Positions 35,189 to 44,375 of a stretch of DNA of 49,338 nt are shown in pieces. The notes beneath the pieces were generated by a model that was not told the DNA's origin, did no database searches, and saw only the letters and a program-made list of their open reading frames with translations. How positions within the stretch are numbered: the first letter of the stretch is position 1; the number at the start of each line of letters is the position of its first letter. Source of the stretch: Bacteroidales bacterium UBA5235 (GTDB taxonomy: Bacteria; Bacteroidota; Bacteroidia; Bacteroidales; VadinHA17). The position numbers were made by a program, and so were the translations under genes. Where the stretch lies: the NCBI GenBank assembly GCA_002409145.1, contig DHUL01000060.1, positions 46,815 to 96,152 of the forward strand, read 5' to 3'.

Positions 35189-38077
35189 TTATCTCCTGCA
35201 AAGCATCCGGTAGGGGCATGAAACGCAGCGACGCCGGAAAGTGGTCATCCTGTAATCCTCATTTTCAGCAAAGATCCTGTCCAGCGTCAGCTTTAATCCG
35301 CTGCTGAACGAGGTCATGAATTCGTTCCATTCATTCAGATTGCTCTCCGGACCATCCAGTCCGGGCACAGCCGCATAGGGTGAAAAGTCATTCGAGGTCA
35401 GCTGCTGTATCCAGTAGATGGCAGGTAATACCATCCTGCCGGGGTATTTTTTTTCTATCAGGGTACAGTACATCAGAGCCTGAAGCAGGGCATCATTGCG
35501 CTTCTCCTTCTCCTCATCGAACAGTCCTTCTGCTGTGAAAGCCTCCCGTTTCGGTGCACCCGTCTTGTAATCAACCACCCTGACTGCACCTCCGGTAAGA
35601 TCTACCCTGTCAATCCTTCCACCCAACACAATCCTTTCTTCTCCGGCTCCGAAGTTCACACTATGAACTCCTGAAAAATCTTCTTCAAGGTGAAGCAGAA
35701 CAAGGTCAGGGTTAGCGCCGTCATATTCAAGCAGTTCACGTGCATACCGTTCAAGCACGTCAATAATGATCACTCCCCTGCCTGCCATGAGTGTTTCCCT
35801 GTCCCATCTCATCTCGGCCATTGCTGCGGCGATGATCGTCTCCCTGATGTTGTCACGTGATCTGGCCATGAGGGCTATGTCTGAACCCGCATTCACCTTC
35901 CCCCTGAGGGATTCATACATCCTCCTGAGGGCATCATGCATTATGTTGCCGAACCTGCGCTGGTCTATCTCCTTTTCAAGTACCTCCTCCTCGGGCATAC
36001 CGCAGACATACCTGTAATAAAAACGCATCCGGCAGTTTATCCATACATTTACGGCGCTGGGAGAAAGATACTTGTTAACCTTGTTACCCTCCCTGTAGAT
36101 ATCGAGGAGAGCCCGGTTATGAGCTGCAGTTTTGGCAAGTGTCTCCGGTATCATACCGCTCCGTCCGACACTTATATGGACAGATTGCTGCCGCGACGCA
36201 AATAGCGGGCTGTAGCTCATTCTTACCAGGTAACGGCTCATCTCGCCGCTGTTCAGTCCCTGGGCTGTAGAGTTATAGAGAAACCATCCCTTTTCGGGTT
36301 TGCGCAGCAACCTGAAAAAGTAGTAGGAGTAGATCGATTCATGCTCGTTGACAGTAGGAAGGCCGAAGGCGCGCCTGATATTATATGGGATATATGTGTT
36401 GTCATAAGACATCGCGGGAAAGATTCCCTCATTCAGTGAGAGGATGATAATGTTCCTGAACTCCAGTGCTCGTGTCTCCAGCACACCCATGACCTGTATC
36501 CCCCGCAGTGGTTCACCAGAGAAAGGCACTATCATCTTACGGAAGAGCCGGTCAAGGAGTCTGAGGCATGTTTCGGGCGTGAGATCCAGGTTATAGCTCC
36601 TTATCAGGTTGGCCAGGCGTACAGTGCTGCTCATGGCCATCCTGAGGTATTCACGGTCAGTGCTGAGCTTCATTCCCTCCTCCTCCGCAGCAAAGGTGGC
36701 TTCCTCGAGCCTTGCCATCACGGATGCCAGGTAGTCCGGTATACCGGCTCCTCCTTCAGGTATCCTGAAGAGGTAGTCGAGGCGGAACTGTTCCTTAAGC
36801 ATGGCTGCACTCACCCTGATCATGTTGCCCTTTATGATCTCTCTTATTACGGCGTCACCGTCATTACCTGCAAGAAGCCTGAAGTACTGGTGTTGCAGAA
36901 GGGCCATCACATCATCACTGCGGAAGGAGAGACTGCCGTTGCTGACCCTTACTGAACGGATCAGTGCCATCAGTTGACGGAGGAAGGAATAAAGCGATGT
37001 GAACCGGAATGGGTGGCCCATAGTGACATTCACATCTTCAACCGAGGCTGGCAAGGAGCCAAGAACGGGCATCAGAAGCTTCTCATCAGCAAGGATGATT
37101 GCTGTCGATGTCAGATCGTCACCGCCTGTTATTCCTTCATTTTCAAGTAACTGCGCCATCATCACCGCCTGGGCGGTATCAGAAGGGGTGTCAATGATAT
37201 GCCATTCACCGCGGGGCGGCTGATGCCTACCTGAGCTTGTGCCTGAACCTGCTCCTTCCCCTGAGATGGAGTTTCCGAACACTCTCCTGTTCTCCCTGAT
37301 AAAGAGGGAGGCTTTGTGTTCCGGATCGTCCATGAAGAAGTGGTCGTCATCCCAATAGAAATCAGCCACCCCGAGGCGCTTCAGGTGCATGAACAGGGTT
37401 CTCTCACAGTTGTTCAGCGCATTGAGACCTGCAATATGCCATCTTCTGCCCTCCGGCACCTCGAGCTGTCCGGTAAGCGCCATTTCAGCCACCTCGCGGC
37501 AGAGCATGCCGTCACCGGCCAATCCATGGGCTTTCATTGCTTCCCTGTAACTCTCGTACAGAGGCCCCAGTTTCTGCCACACGGATCGAAACCGTGAGCG
37601 GGCCTCGCTGCCCGATGAAGAGGGATTGAACGACTTCCAGAATCCGCGGATTATCTCAACCTGTTCCTCGGTAAGGCTTCCGAACTTTTCATCAATCTCC
37701 TTCAGGTCAGAGATATTGCTGTATAGTTTGCCGGCATCTGCCATATACAGGTCAATGTCATTGAAGTCATTGATTATCACCTCTCCCCATGGCCAGAAGT
37801 CATCAAAACTTATCTCTTCTCCGAACAGGTTCCTGGAGACTCTGTAGAGTTCAAAAATCTGTGTTTCAGTATCTGCCGGGATGAGGCTGGTGAATGAACG
37901 GAACAGGTCGCTGACAGTAAGCATGGAAGGTGCCCATGAAGGTTTGTCGTTCATCCCGGCCAGAGCGCGCGCGAGCCACAGGCCGGCCCTGCGACTGGGC
38001 AGAACCACCGTCTGTTTCTCCATCTCTTCTCCGTGATGCTCACGGAGCCTGTATGCAACTTTCTCAAGGAAATCCAT
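35189..38077 (-). CDS. AddB-like PD-(D/E)XK nuclease of a double-strand break repair complex
   Basis: The 962-residue protein is the AddB-type subunit that pairs with the UvrD-type helicase encoded upstream to process DNA ends for recombination. The C-terminal RecB-like nuclease motif is VVDYKTG. Cysteines in NCRMRFYYR and in the terminal CVSCPYRMLC match the AddB pattern that holds an iron-sulfur cluster. The N-terminal helicase-like half lacks a P-loop; VVLPSRRAGLWLARAL stands where a GKT motif would be. ATG 38077 is chosen, 2 bp after the stop of the radical SAM gene; the frame is open 11 codons further upstream. Confidence 0.88.
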   Translation of the reverse strand: MDFLEKVAYRLREHHGEEMEKQTVVLPSRRAGLWLARALAGMNDKPSWAPSMLTVSDLFRSFTSLIPADTETQIFELYRVSRNLFGEEISFDDFWPWGEVIINDFNDIDLYMADAGKLYSNISDLKEIDEKFGSLTEEQVEIIRGFWKSFNPSSSGSEARSRFRSVWQKLGPLYESYREAMKAHGLAGDGMLCREVAEMALTGQLEVPEGRRWHIAGLNALNNCERTLFMHLKRLGVADFYWDDDHFFMDDPEHKASLFIRENRRVFGNSISGEGAGSGTSSGRHQPPRGEWHIIDTPSDTAQAVMMAQLLENEGITGGDDLTSTAIILADEKLLMPVLGSLPASVEDVNVTMGHPFRFTSLYSFLRQLMALIRSVRVSNGSLSFRSDDVMALLQHQYFRLLAGNDGDAVIREIIKGNMIRVSAAMLKEQFRLDYLFRIPEGGAGIPDYLASVMARLEEATFAAEEEGMKLSTDREYLRMAMSSTVRLANLIRSYNLDLTPETCLRLLDRLFRKMIVPFSGEPLRGIQVMGVLETRALEFRNIIILSLNEGIFPAMSYDNTYIPYNIRRAFGLPTVNEHESIYSYYFFRLLRKPEKGWFLYNSTAQGLNSGEMSRYLVRMSYSPLFASRQQSVHISVGRSGMIPETLAKTAAHNRALLDIYREGNKVNKYLSPSAVNVWINCRMRFYYRYVCGMPEEEVLEKEIDQRRFGNIMHDALRRMYESLRGKVNAGSDIALMARSRDNIRETIIAAAMAEMRWDRETLMAGRGVIIIDVLERYARELLEYDGANPDLVLLHLEEDFSGVHSVNFGAGEERIVLGGRIDRVDLTGGAVRVVDYKTGAPKREAFTAEGLFDEEKEKRNDALLQALMYCTLIEKKYPGRMVLPAIYWIQQLTSNDFSPYAAVPGLDGPESNLNEWNEFMTSFSSGLKLTLDRIFAENEDYRMTTFRRRCVSCPYRMLCRR

Positions 38078-38079
38078 TG

Positions 38080-39039
38080 TCAGATCTTTTTGCAGAGCCT
38101 CCCCTGCCATGTATTGCGTTCTTCCAGCCGGTGTTCAAACAACCTGAATAATTCGCTGCTCCTGAGATGCCAGTCACGCGGGTCATCAAGAAACCGCGGT
38201 GGCGCTTCACCGCTTATGCGGTCAATCATTATGCCGGGGGAGAGCCGCTCGGTAAAGGATATCACCAGGTCAAGGTACCCATCAAGGTCATAGAGGTCAA
38301 AAGCGCCGGGATTCTGCCTGTATTCCAGGGCCATAGCAGTTCCCTTTATCAGTTGCAGCTGCCTTATCTTTAAAGATGTCAGCGGCAATGATGATATAAC
38401 CTCAGCACTGTCAGCGATGGCCCGGCGGCTCTCGCCGGGCAGTCCGAAGATGAGATGTGCCCCTACATTCAATCCCCTTTCCGCAGTCTCCTTCAGGGCT
38501 CTCACCGCAGTGGCGAAATCGTGTCCCCGGCTTATTCTCCGGAGTGTATCATCATTCACCGATTCAATGCCGTATTCAATCATGATAAAATAGTCACGGG
38601 CCATTACTGCCAGCCTGTCGAGCAGCTCACCGTTGATGCAATCAGGCCGTGTTCCGATCACCAGTCCGGCTACTGAGGGGTGGTTCAGGCCTTCATCATA
38701 GAGAGCCGAAAGTTTCTCAATTCCTGCATATGTGTTCGTATATGCCTGAAAGTAAACAATATATCTATCTGCACGGCGATATCTGCGACGGTGGAAGGCA
38801 ATTCCCTGTTCAATCTGTTCCGTTACACTCTTGTCCGGGGTGCAGTATCCGGGGATGAAAGCCTCATTATTGCAGTAGGTGCAGCCTCCATAACCCAGGG
38901 TGCCGTCACGGTTCGGGCAGGTGAATCCGGCGTTGACACTCAGCTTCTGGACTCTCCCGCCGAACAGTCCCGTGAACCAGTCGGCATATGAGTTATATCT
39001 CCTGGCAGTTCCCCACCAGTATTTCTTCTCTCCGCTCAT
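38080..39039 (-). CDS. yhcC: TIGR01212 family radical SAM protein (YhcC-like)
   Basis: The 319-residue protein carries the YhcC-type cluster region TCPNRDGTLGYGGCTYCNNE and later GLPGESRRAI and IEYGIESVNDDTLRRISRGHD segments typical of radical SAM enzymes. The family has no settled substrate. It is embedded between the addA-like and addB-like genes: its start overlaps the addA-like stop by 4 bp, and its stop is 2 bp from the addB-like ATG, so all three are probably one translationally coupled operon. Confidence 0.92.
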   Translation of the reverse strand: MSGEKKYWWGTARRYNSYADWFTGLFGGRVQKLSVNAGFTCPNRDGTLGYGGCTYCNNEAFIPGYCTPDKSVTEQIEQGIAFHRRRYRRADRYIVYFQAYTNTYAGIEKLSALYDEGLNHPSVAGLVIGTRPDCINGELLDRLAVMARDYFIMIEYGIESVNDDTLRRISRGHDFATAVRALKETAERGLNVGAHLIFGLPGESRRAIADSAEVISSLPLTSLKIRQLQLIKGTAMALEYRQNPGAFDLYDLDGYLDLVISFTERLSPGIMIDRISGEAPPRFLDDPRDWHLRSSELFRLFEHRLEERNTWQGRLCKKI

Positions 39040-42000
39040 GCCTCCTCAACAATATCCTTTTCAACATACCATAGCCACGATTTCACTTCCGGGTAGCCCA
39101 TCTGTTTAAGCAACTCCCGGTAGTCAGCTGCCTGCTGTCTATGGCGTGGTGAGGGTTCACCGAATTTATAGTCAACCACTATCACCAGGTTACCTCTGAT
39201 CATCACCCTGTCGGGACGGCGGGCGGCGCCCGTGGGAAGAATGATTGTGGCTTCGGTCAATACCGTTGCGGTGCCGTCAAACCACTCCCTCACCCTCTCT
39301 GCCGAGAGCATTGAGTGCAGACGGCTTACAACCGCGTCACGGCCGGTTACCGGCATCAGGCCGGTTGCACAGGCATGATCAACAGCCTTTTCAATATCTG
39401 CCGTTGTGGTGACGCGGCTGAGTATCTCATGCATCATAATGCCATAAGCCCTCCCGCCAGGTTCAGCGAGTTTGATCTGGTCACGGGGCAGGGCGCCGCC
39501 TGTTCTGAGCCTGAGTGTGCCACGGGGTTCGCTGACGATGTAGCCTGAGATCTCCAGCCAGGGCTCACGGTGTCTGCTCTCAACCGCAGGGAGCTCTCCG
39601 CATTCAACAAGCCTCTTCATCTCTTCATCAGTCGTTTTGAAGTCATCAGGCAGTTTTGCCAGTGCTTCATTAAGCAGGCTGGCGGTATTGGCGCCCATGC
39701 TGCCTGTCTGCGCCATGGCAGCCTCCTGGGTCATGATCAGTAGTGCATCCACAGCCCTGGTGAACGCCACATACAAAAGGTTAACACCGTCGAGCCAGTC
39801 AGAAGCCCTCTCCATCTTTGCCTCTCCAGAGAAGAGTGAATCGTCAAGGCGACCGGACAACTCGGGCAGGACGACAGGCATTGGTGCAAAGGGAGCAGGC
39901 ACATTTGTGACCCACAACAGCGGCCTGCTGAACCCTGGCCTTGAGAACTCCCACGAAGCAAAAGGAACGATGACCACCCTGCTCTGAAGTCCCTTTGCCT
40001 TGTGAACGGTCATAACCCTCATCGCTTCCTGCCTGTCACTCTGGCTCAGGGTGCTCTTGCATCCCTCCTCGTCCCACCATTGTACAAATGCTGAGATATC
40101 AGAGCTGTGGCGGCCTGACCAGGCAAGCACCACATCCTGGAAAGAGCTTATATATGCAGTATTTGCCCTGTTCCGGCCAAGGCCGAAGAAGCGGATCATT
40201 CCCTCCGTAGCGCTATACAATGATGAGTTGCGCAATGATTCCAGAGCCTGTTCCCATCCGTCAGGGAGTGACTCCGCTCCGCCATCGGCGATGTCACCGC
40301 TGTATATCAGCCGTTCATCGCCGCCGGTGGCCAGAATATACGAACGGACTATCTGACTGCGGTTTATGCGGCTGGCCGGATCGGTGAGGAAGCGGAGGGA
40401 TGCCGTCATCAGGGTCACGGCAGGATTGCGTTCAAGGAGGAGCGATTCGCCGGATGTTATCTCGTAATTGTACTGCATCCGATGTTCGGGGGTACATAAT
40501 GAACTGTACTCAAGGATCCTGCTGATGATGCTCTTGCCCTCCTCATTCGTGCGGCAGAGGAAGAGTATGTCGTCAGCCCGGTACCCGTGGTCCTGCAACC
40601 GTTCTACCACTCCCGGAAGGTCACGGAGCACCCTCTCCTTCCACCCTTCGTCGTCACTTTTCCTGTATAGGGTGACACCAACAAATCCCCCCGGTTTGCC
40701 GGGAGTGCCCTCCTGTTCAGAGCCGGAATAGACATCGCTGATCCTCAGCCCATCATATGCCAGCCTCTCATCACATGAGGCCGGTATGGACTCAGGACTG
40801 AAGAGGGCGTTGTTAAACCTGATTATATTCTTACGGCTTCGGTAGTTGGTGCTGAGATGCACAGTCTGCACAGCATCGCCGAACGCATGAGCCGCTTCAC
40901 TGTGAATGATGCGCCAGTCACTGTTGCGCCACCTGTAGATCGACTGTTTGACGTCGCCCACCACCAGGTTGTCGCGGCCACGCGACAGCGTCTCGGCTAT
41001 TAGCGGCCTGAAGTTGTTCCACTGTATGCGGGATGTATCCTGGAACTCATCAATGATGTAATGGTCATAAGCTGCACCAATCTTCTCATAGATAAAAGGA
41101 GTATCATCATCGGCTATGAGCTTGCTGATCAGTTCACCCGAGTCAGAAAGCAGGAAAATATTCTGCTCATGGGCCTGTTCGCGCACTCTTTCACTGATTG
41201 CCCCCAGGATACCTATGACATGTATGGTTCTGACCTGAGCCAGTGCGGAGACATACAGGCTGTAGCGCCTGTCAAACAGATCTGAAATTTTTTTCACCAC
41301 ATCGTCAAGGCCTCTCCGGGATGCTTCACTGAAGGCGCTGACTACATCGGGTTTGGCTGTTCCCGGACAGAATTTTCCCTCCTCCGTTGCCTTAATCCAT
41401 ATGCTGTTGGGCCGGCGGGTGTCACCCTGTGCGTACCGTGCCAGGCTTTTTCCAACCCCACCTCTGCTTTTGGAAAGGAAATCGTCAGGGGTGAGTCCGC
41501 ATTCAGTGTAAATCTTAACCCCCTCTGTCGCAAGGTTCTTCAGATCCGATTCAAAACCTCTCCTTACAGAAAAGACTTTTGAGGCATAATCAGCCATAAC
41601 CGCATAGTCACCTATCATTTTGCGGTCATCGGAGCTGAGTTGCCTGAAGTCTTCCCTGAAAACCTGGACTGCCACTTCCATGATCTCCCGCCTGATATCC
41701 CATCCCTTGCTGTCATCGAGGCGTGAAGCCACATATGAGGAGATCCATTCAAGCAGTTTTCTGTCATTGGCCACCTCAGCGAGGAGGCTGTCAACGGCAT
41801 CAGAGAGTACCGCCTGGTGCTCCAGTTCAATCTCATACCCGGCAGGAATATCAATCTCCCTTGCAAAAGCCCGGATTACCCGTTGAAAGAATGAATCGAT
41901 AGTCCCGACAGAAAAACGGGAATAGTCCTGCAGGATATTGTTGAGGGCCAGCGGGGCGTTTTTGCGGACTGTAATCACGGCTGCCTCCAGGTCAGGCCAC

Positions 42001-42266
42001 ATATCAGGAAAGAATTTGTTGAGCCAGGCTGTAAATTCTTTTCTCTCCCTGTCGCCCTTCTCATTTTCCAGGCCCAGGGTATTCAGTCTCCTGAGAATCC
42101 TCTCTTTCATCTCGGCCGCAGCCGAGTTGGTGAAGGTGACGGCAAGTATCCTCCGGTAAGCCCCCGGGTCATGAAGTACCTGTGAGAGGTAGAAAGCAGT
42201 GAGGGCATGGGTCTTGCCAGACCCCGCCGATGCACTGTATTTCAATAACTTACCGGCTGAATTCAT
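39036..42266 (-). CDS. AddA-like UvrD/RecB helicase-nuclease
   Basis: The 1076-residue protein is a superfamily 1A helicase with a C-terminal nuclease. Walker A is SASAGSGKTHAL; motif II is IIDEFQDTSR; later motifs include VGDVKQSIYRWRNSD, LSTNYRS and VMTVHKAKGLQSRVV with LYVAFTRAVD. The C-terminal nuclease residues are present (MMHEILSRV, RPDRVM, VVDYKFG, QAADYREL). It would form an AddAB-type complex with the gene two downstream. ATG 42266 is chosen since it puts the P-loop near residue 15 as in relatives; the open frame further upstream reaches back into the mnmA promoter region. Confidence 0.92.
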   Translation of the reverse strand: MNSAGKLLKYSASAGSGKTHALTAFYLSQVLHDPGAYRRILAVTFTNSAAAEMKERILRRLNTLGLENEKGDRERKEFTAWLNKFFPDMWPDLEAAVITVRKNAPLALNNILQDYSRFSVGTIDSFFQRVIRAFAREIDIPAGYEIELEHQAVLSDAVDSLLAEVANDRKLLEWISSYVASRLDDSKGWDIRREIMEVAVQVFREDFRQLSSDDRKMIGDYAVMADYASKVFSVRRGFESDLKNLATEGVKIYTECGLTPDDFLSKSRGGVGKSLARYAQGDTRRPNSIWIKATEEGKFCPGTAKPDVVSAFSEASRRGLDDVVKKISDLFDRRYSLYVSALAQVRTIHVIGILGAISERVREQAHEQNIFLLSDSGELISKLIADDDTPFIYEKIGAAYDHYIIDEFQDTSRIQWNNFRPLIAETLSRGRDNLVVGDVKQSIYRWRNSDWRIIHSEAAHAFGDAVQTVHLSTNYRSRKNIIRFNNALFSPESIPASCDERLAYDGLRISDVYSGSEQEGTPGKPGGFVGVTLYRKSDDEGWKERVLRDLPGVVERLQDHGYRADDILFLCRTNEEGKSIISRILEYSSLCTPEHRMQYNYEITSGESLLLERNPAVTLMTASLRFLTDPASRINRSQIVRSYILATGGDERLIYSGDIADGGAESLPDGWEQALESLRNSSLYSATEGMIRFFGLGRNRANTAYISSFQDVVLAWSGRHSSDISAFVQWWDEEGCKSTLSQSDRQEAMRVMTVHKAKGLQSRVVIVPFASWEFSRPGFSRPLLWVTNVPAPFAPMPVVLPELSGRLDDSLFSGEAKMERASDWLDGVNLLYVAFTRAVDALLIMTQEAAMAQTGSMGANTASLLNEALAKLPDDFKTTDEEMKRLVECGELPAVESRHREPWLEISGYIVSEPRGTLRLRTGGALPRDQIKLAEPGGRAYGIMMHEILSRVTTTADIEKAVDHACATGLMPVTGRDAVVSRLHSMLSAERVREWFDGTATVLTEATIILPTGAARRPDRVMIRGNLVIVVDYKFGEPSPRHRQQAADYRELLKQMGYPEVKSWLWYVEKDIVEEA

Positions 42267-42343
42267 ATTCTGAAAAATAGTAAAAAAAGAGTCATGAAAC
42301 GGAGGGTTGAGGAGGTAGTTATTAACATATTGAGTTAAAGAGC

Positions 42344-42351
42344 TACCTTTG
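42344..42351 (+). promoter_or_regulatory. Probable mnmA -7 promoter element at the start codon
   Basis: TACCTTTG matches the consensus exactly and ends only 4 bases before the GTG start. Transcription from it would begin at or next to the start codon, implying a leaderless mRNA. Confidence 0.6.
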
Positions 42352-42355
42352 CTTC

Positions 42356-43576
42356 GTGAAAAAGAAAGTGATTGTAGGATTGTCAGGAGGTGTAGACTCC
42401 AGTGTGGCTGCATGGTTGCTGAAAGAGCAGGGCTATGAGGTGGAGGGAATCTTCATGATCAACTGGCACGACAGCCGTGGGCTGCTAAAGGGCGATTGCC
42501 CGTTCGACGAGGATATCACTTTTGCAGAGATGGTTGCGAAGAAGCTTGAAATAAAGCTCCGTACGGTAGATCTGAGCGTGGAATACCGTGAGAGGGTTGT
42601 AGATTACATGTTCAGGGAATATGCCGCCGGCCGCACTCCCAATCCTGACGTTCTCTGCAACAGGGAGATCAAGTTTGACTCCTTCGCACGTGAGGCGCTG
42701 AAGCAGGGAGCTGATTATATTGCTACCGGACATTACTGCAGGAATGAGCAGGCTGCCACGGCCGGCGGCATGGTAAACAGGCTGCTGGCAGGTGTTGACC
42801 GCAATAAGGATCAGAGCTATTTCCTCTGTCAGCTGAGCCAGGGGCAGCTTGATAACGTGCTTTTCCCGGTTGGTTCGCTTACCAAGCCGGAGGTGCGCAG
42901 GATTGCATCTGACCTGGGACTGGCCACTGCCGTCAGGAAGGATTCACAGGGGATTTGTTTTGTGGGTAAGGTTGACCTTCCAGTCTTCCTGCAGCAGAAG
43001 CTTGAAGCAAGGAAGGGAAGGATTATATATGTGCCTGATAGCGAAGCATTCAGGAGCTGGCCTGAAGGATTGCCCTCAGAGGGTGTCACCACACCAGAGT
43101 TGGCGGAAATGACCATTCCTCATGAACTTAATCCAGGCGACGGGGTGACTGCCGGGATACACAACGGCGCTCATTTCTTCACAGTCGGACAGAGAAAGGG
43201 GCTCAACCTCGGGGGCTACAGGGAACCTCTGTTTGTTATCGGCACTGACACGGTAAATAATATAATCTACGTCGGCGAGGGACAGTTGCACCGCGGACTC
43301 TACCGTAAAGGACTCTTCGTCAGGGCTGCAGAGGTGCACTGGATAAGGGAAGACATGGCAATGAAAACCGGGGAGAAACGTGATTACCAGGTGCGTATCC
43401 GCTATCGCCAACCTCTGCAGCATGCTCGTATCCATGCACGTGAAGAAGGTTATTACATCATCTTTGAAAAGTCTCAGAGGGGAATCACACCGGGACAGTT
43501 TGCTGCATGGTATGACGGGGAGGAGTTACTCGGATCAGGGCCTATTGATGAACAAAGTGGCATAAATGGCTGTTAG
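42356..43576 (+). CDS. mnmA: tRNA-specific 2-thiouridylase MnmA
   Basis: MnmA puts the 2-thio group on U34 of Lys, Glu and Gln tRNAs. The 406-residue protein has the PP-loop GLSGGVDSSVAAWLL near the N-terminus, the NPDVLCNREIKF motif with catalytic C101 and the second catalytic cysteine C201 in GICFVG, then ATGHY, KDQSYFL and HFFTVGQRKGL segments. The start is GTG; a later start is impossible because the PP-loop begins at residue 8. Bacteroidota often have two MnmA paralogues; whether this is the only one cannot be told here. Confidence 0.96.
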   Translation: MKKKVIVGLSGGVDSSVAAWLLKEQGYEVEGIFMINWHDSRGLLKGDCPFDEDITFAEMVAKKLEIKLRTVDLSVEYRERVVDYMFREYAAGRTPNPDVLCNREIKFDSFAREALKQGADYIATGHYCRNEQAATAGGMVNRLLAGVDRNKDQSYFLCQLSQGQLDNVLFPVGSLTKPEVRRIASDLGLATAVRKDSQGICFVGKVDLPVFLQQKLEARKGRIIYVPDSEAFRSWPEGLPSEGVTTPELAEMTIPHELNPGDGVTAGIHNGAHFFTVGQRKGLNLGGYREPLFVIGTDTVNNIIYVGEGQLHRGLYRKGLFVRAAEVHWIREDMAMKTGEKRDYQVRIRYRQPLQHARIHAREEGYYIIFEKSQRGITPGQFAAWYDGEELLGSGPIDEQSGINGC

Positions 43577-43577
43577 G

Positions 43578-43611
43578 TTTGGAAATGTCAACAATTTTTA
43601 GTATAAATTTG
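43578..43611 (+). promoter_or_regulatory. Probable promoter of the DUF3575 gene
   Basis: TTTG at 43578-43581 and TAAATTTG at 43604-43611, 22 bp apart, match the Bacteroidota -33 and -7 elements. The ATG follows 38 bp later. Confidence 0.6.
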
Positions 43612-43649
43612 TAGTTGTATTTCAAAACAGTACCAAAAAACTTAACAAG

Positions 43650-44159
43650 ATGAAAAAATTAATCCTTTCCCTTGCTTTTGTTGCTTTTGCTTTCAGCCTG
43701 AGCGCGCAGAGTAATGTTATTAAAACCAATCCTCTTGCACTCGCCTTCGGTAGCTTTAATGCCACCTTTGAGAGAGTTGTGAGTCCCAGTTCATCAATTC
43801 TGATCAGCGGGCAGTATATGTTTAGGCTGTTTGGAGAAGAGGTCAACCTTGGAGGACTCGGTCTTGGTTACCGTTACTTTTTCACACATGCCAAGAAACC
43901 GGTACCTGCAGGATTTTATGTCACTCCCCAGGGAGCATTCTCATTCGGTAAAGTAAAAAATGAAGACGGCACCAGCACCGGTGCTAATTCATTCGGGATT
44001 GGAGCTGAGATTGGTTATCAGTGGGTTTGGGAAAGTGGCTTTGTTCTTGATCTAGGAATAGGGCCGATGTACCGCTTCCTCAGTGGAACAGGAGAAGTTG
44101 AAGGAAATACGACGGGCATCTGGCCAAGCGCCACTCTGGCTATCGGGTATGCATTCTGA
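43650..44159 (+). CDS. DUF3575 outer-membrane beta-barrel-like protein
   Basis: The 169-residue protein has a 20-residue signal peptide ending SLSAQ and alternating aromatic/hydrophobic strands up to a terminal Phe (LATLAIGYAF-like ending), suggesting a small outer-membrane barrel. The N-terminal NVIKTNPLALAFGSFNATFE stretch is typical of DUF3575 proteins. Function unknown. It has its own promoter and a strong terminator, so it is monocistronic. Confidence 0.82.
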   Translation: MKKLILSLAFVAFAFSLSAQSNVIKTNPLALAFGSFNATFERVVSPSSSILISGQYMFRLFGEEVNLGGLGLGYRYFFTHAKKPVPAGFYVTPQGAFSFGKVKNEDGTSTGANSFGIGAEIGYQWVWESGFVLDLGIGPMYRFLSGTGEVEGNTTGIWPSATLAIGYAF

Positions 44160-44186
44160 AAAAGACCAACACATGACATTACAGGG

Positions 44187-44214
44187 CAGGCGGAGAACAT
44201 CCGCCTGTTTTTTT
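44187..44214 (+). terminator. Rho-independent terminator of the DUF3575 gene
   Basis: CAGGCGGA and TCCGCCTG form a perfect 8-bp stem around GAACA, followed by seven T residues. It lies 27 bp after the stop codon. Confidence 0.92.
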
Positions 44215-44290
44215 AGTCGGCAGTCGGCAGCCGGCAGTTGCCAGTCGCAGATGGGACACATTCGCAAATCGCAAATCGCAAATCGCAAAT
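44215..44290. repeat. Two heptanucleotide repeat arrays
   Basis: Five AGTCGGC-type units (44215-44249) are followed, after 13 bp, by four exact CGCAAAT units (44263-44290). The second is the reverse complement of the ATTTGCG array near galK. They fill the space between the DUF3575 terminator and the nspC 3' end. Confidence 0.8.
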
Positions 44291-44327
44291 CCACTATTGC
44301 CTTCCCTGCAAGCTGGCTCCTTCGCTA

Positions 44328-44348
44328 AAATGACCCACAGGGTCATTT
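44328..44348 (-). terminator. Probable terminator of nspC
   Basis: AAATGACCC and GGGTCATTT make a perfect 9-bp stem with a 3-base loop, 27 bp after the nspC stop. Read on the minus strand it ends in TTTTA, so it can serve as a short intrinsic terminator. Confidence 0.6.
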
Positions 44349-44375
44349 ATTCACGCTCGGCCCTCTCTTGCCTCA

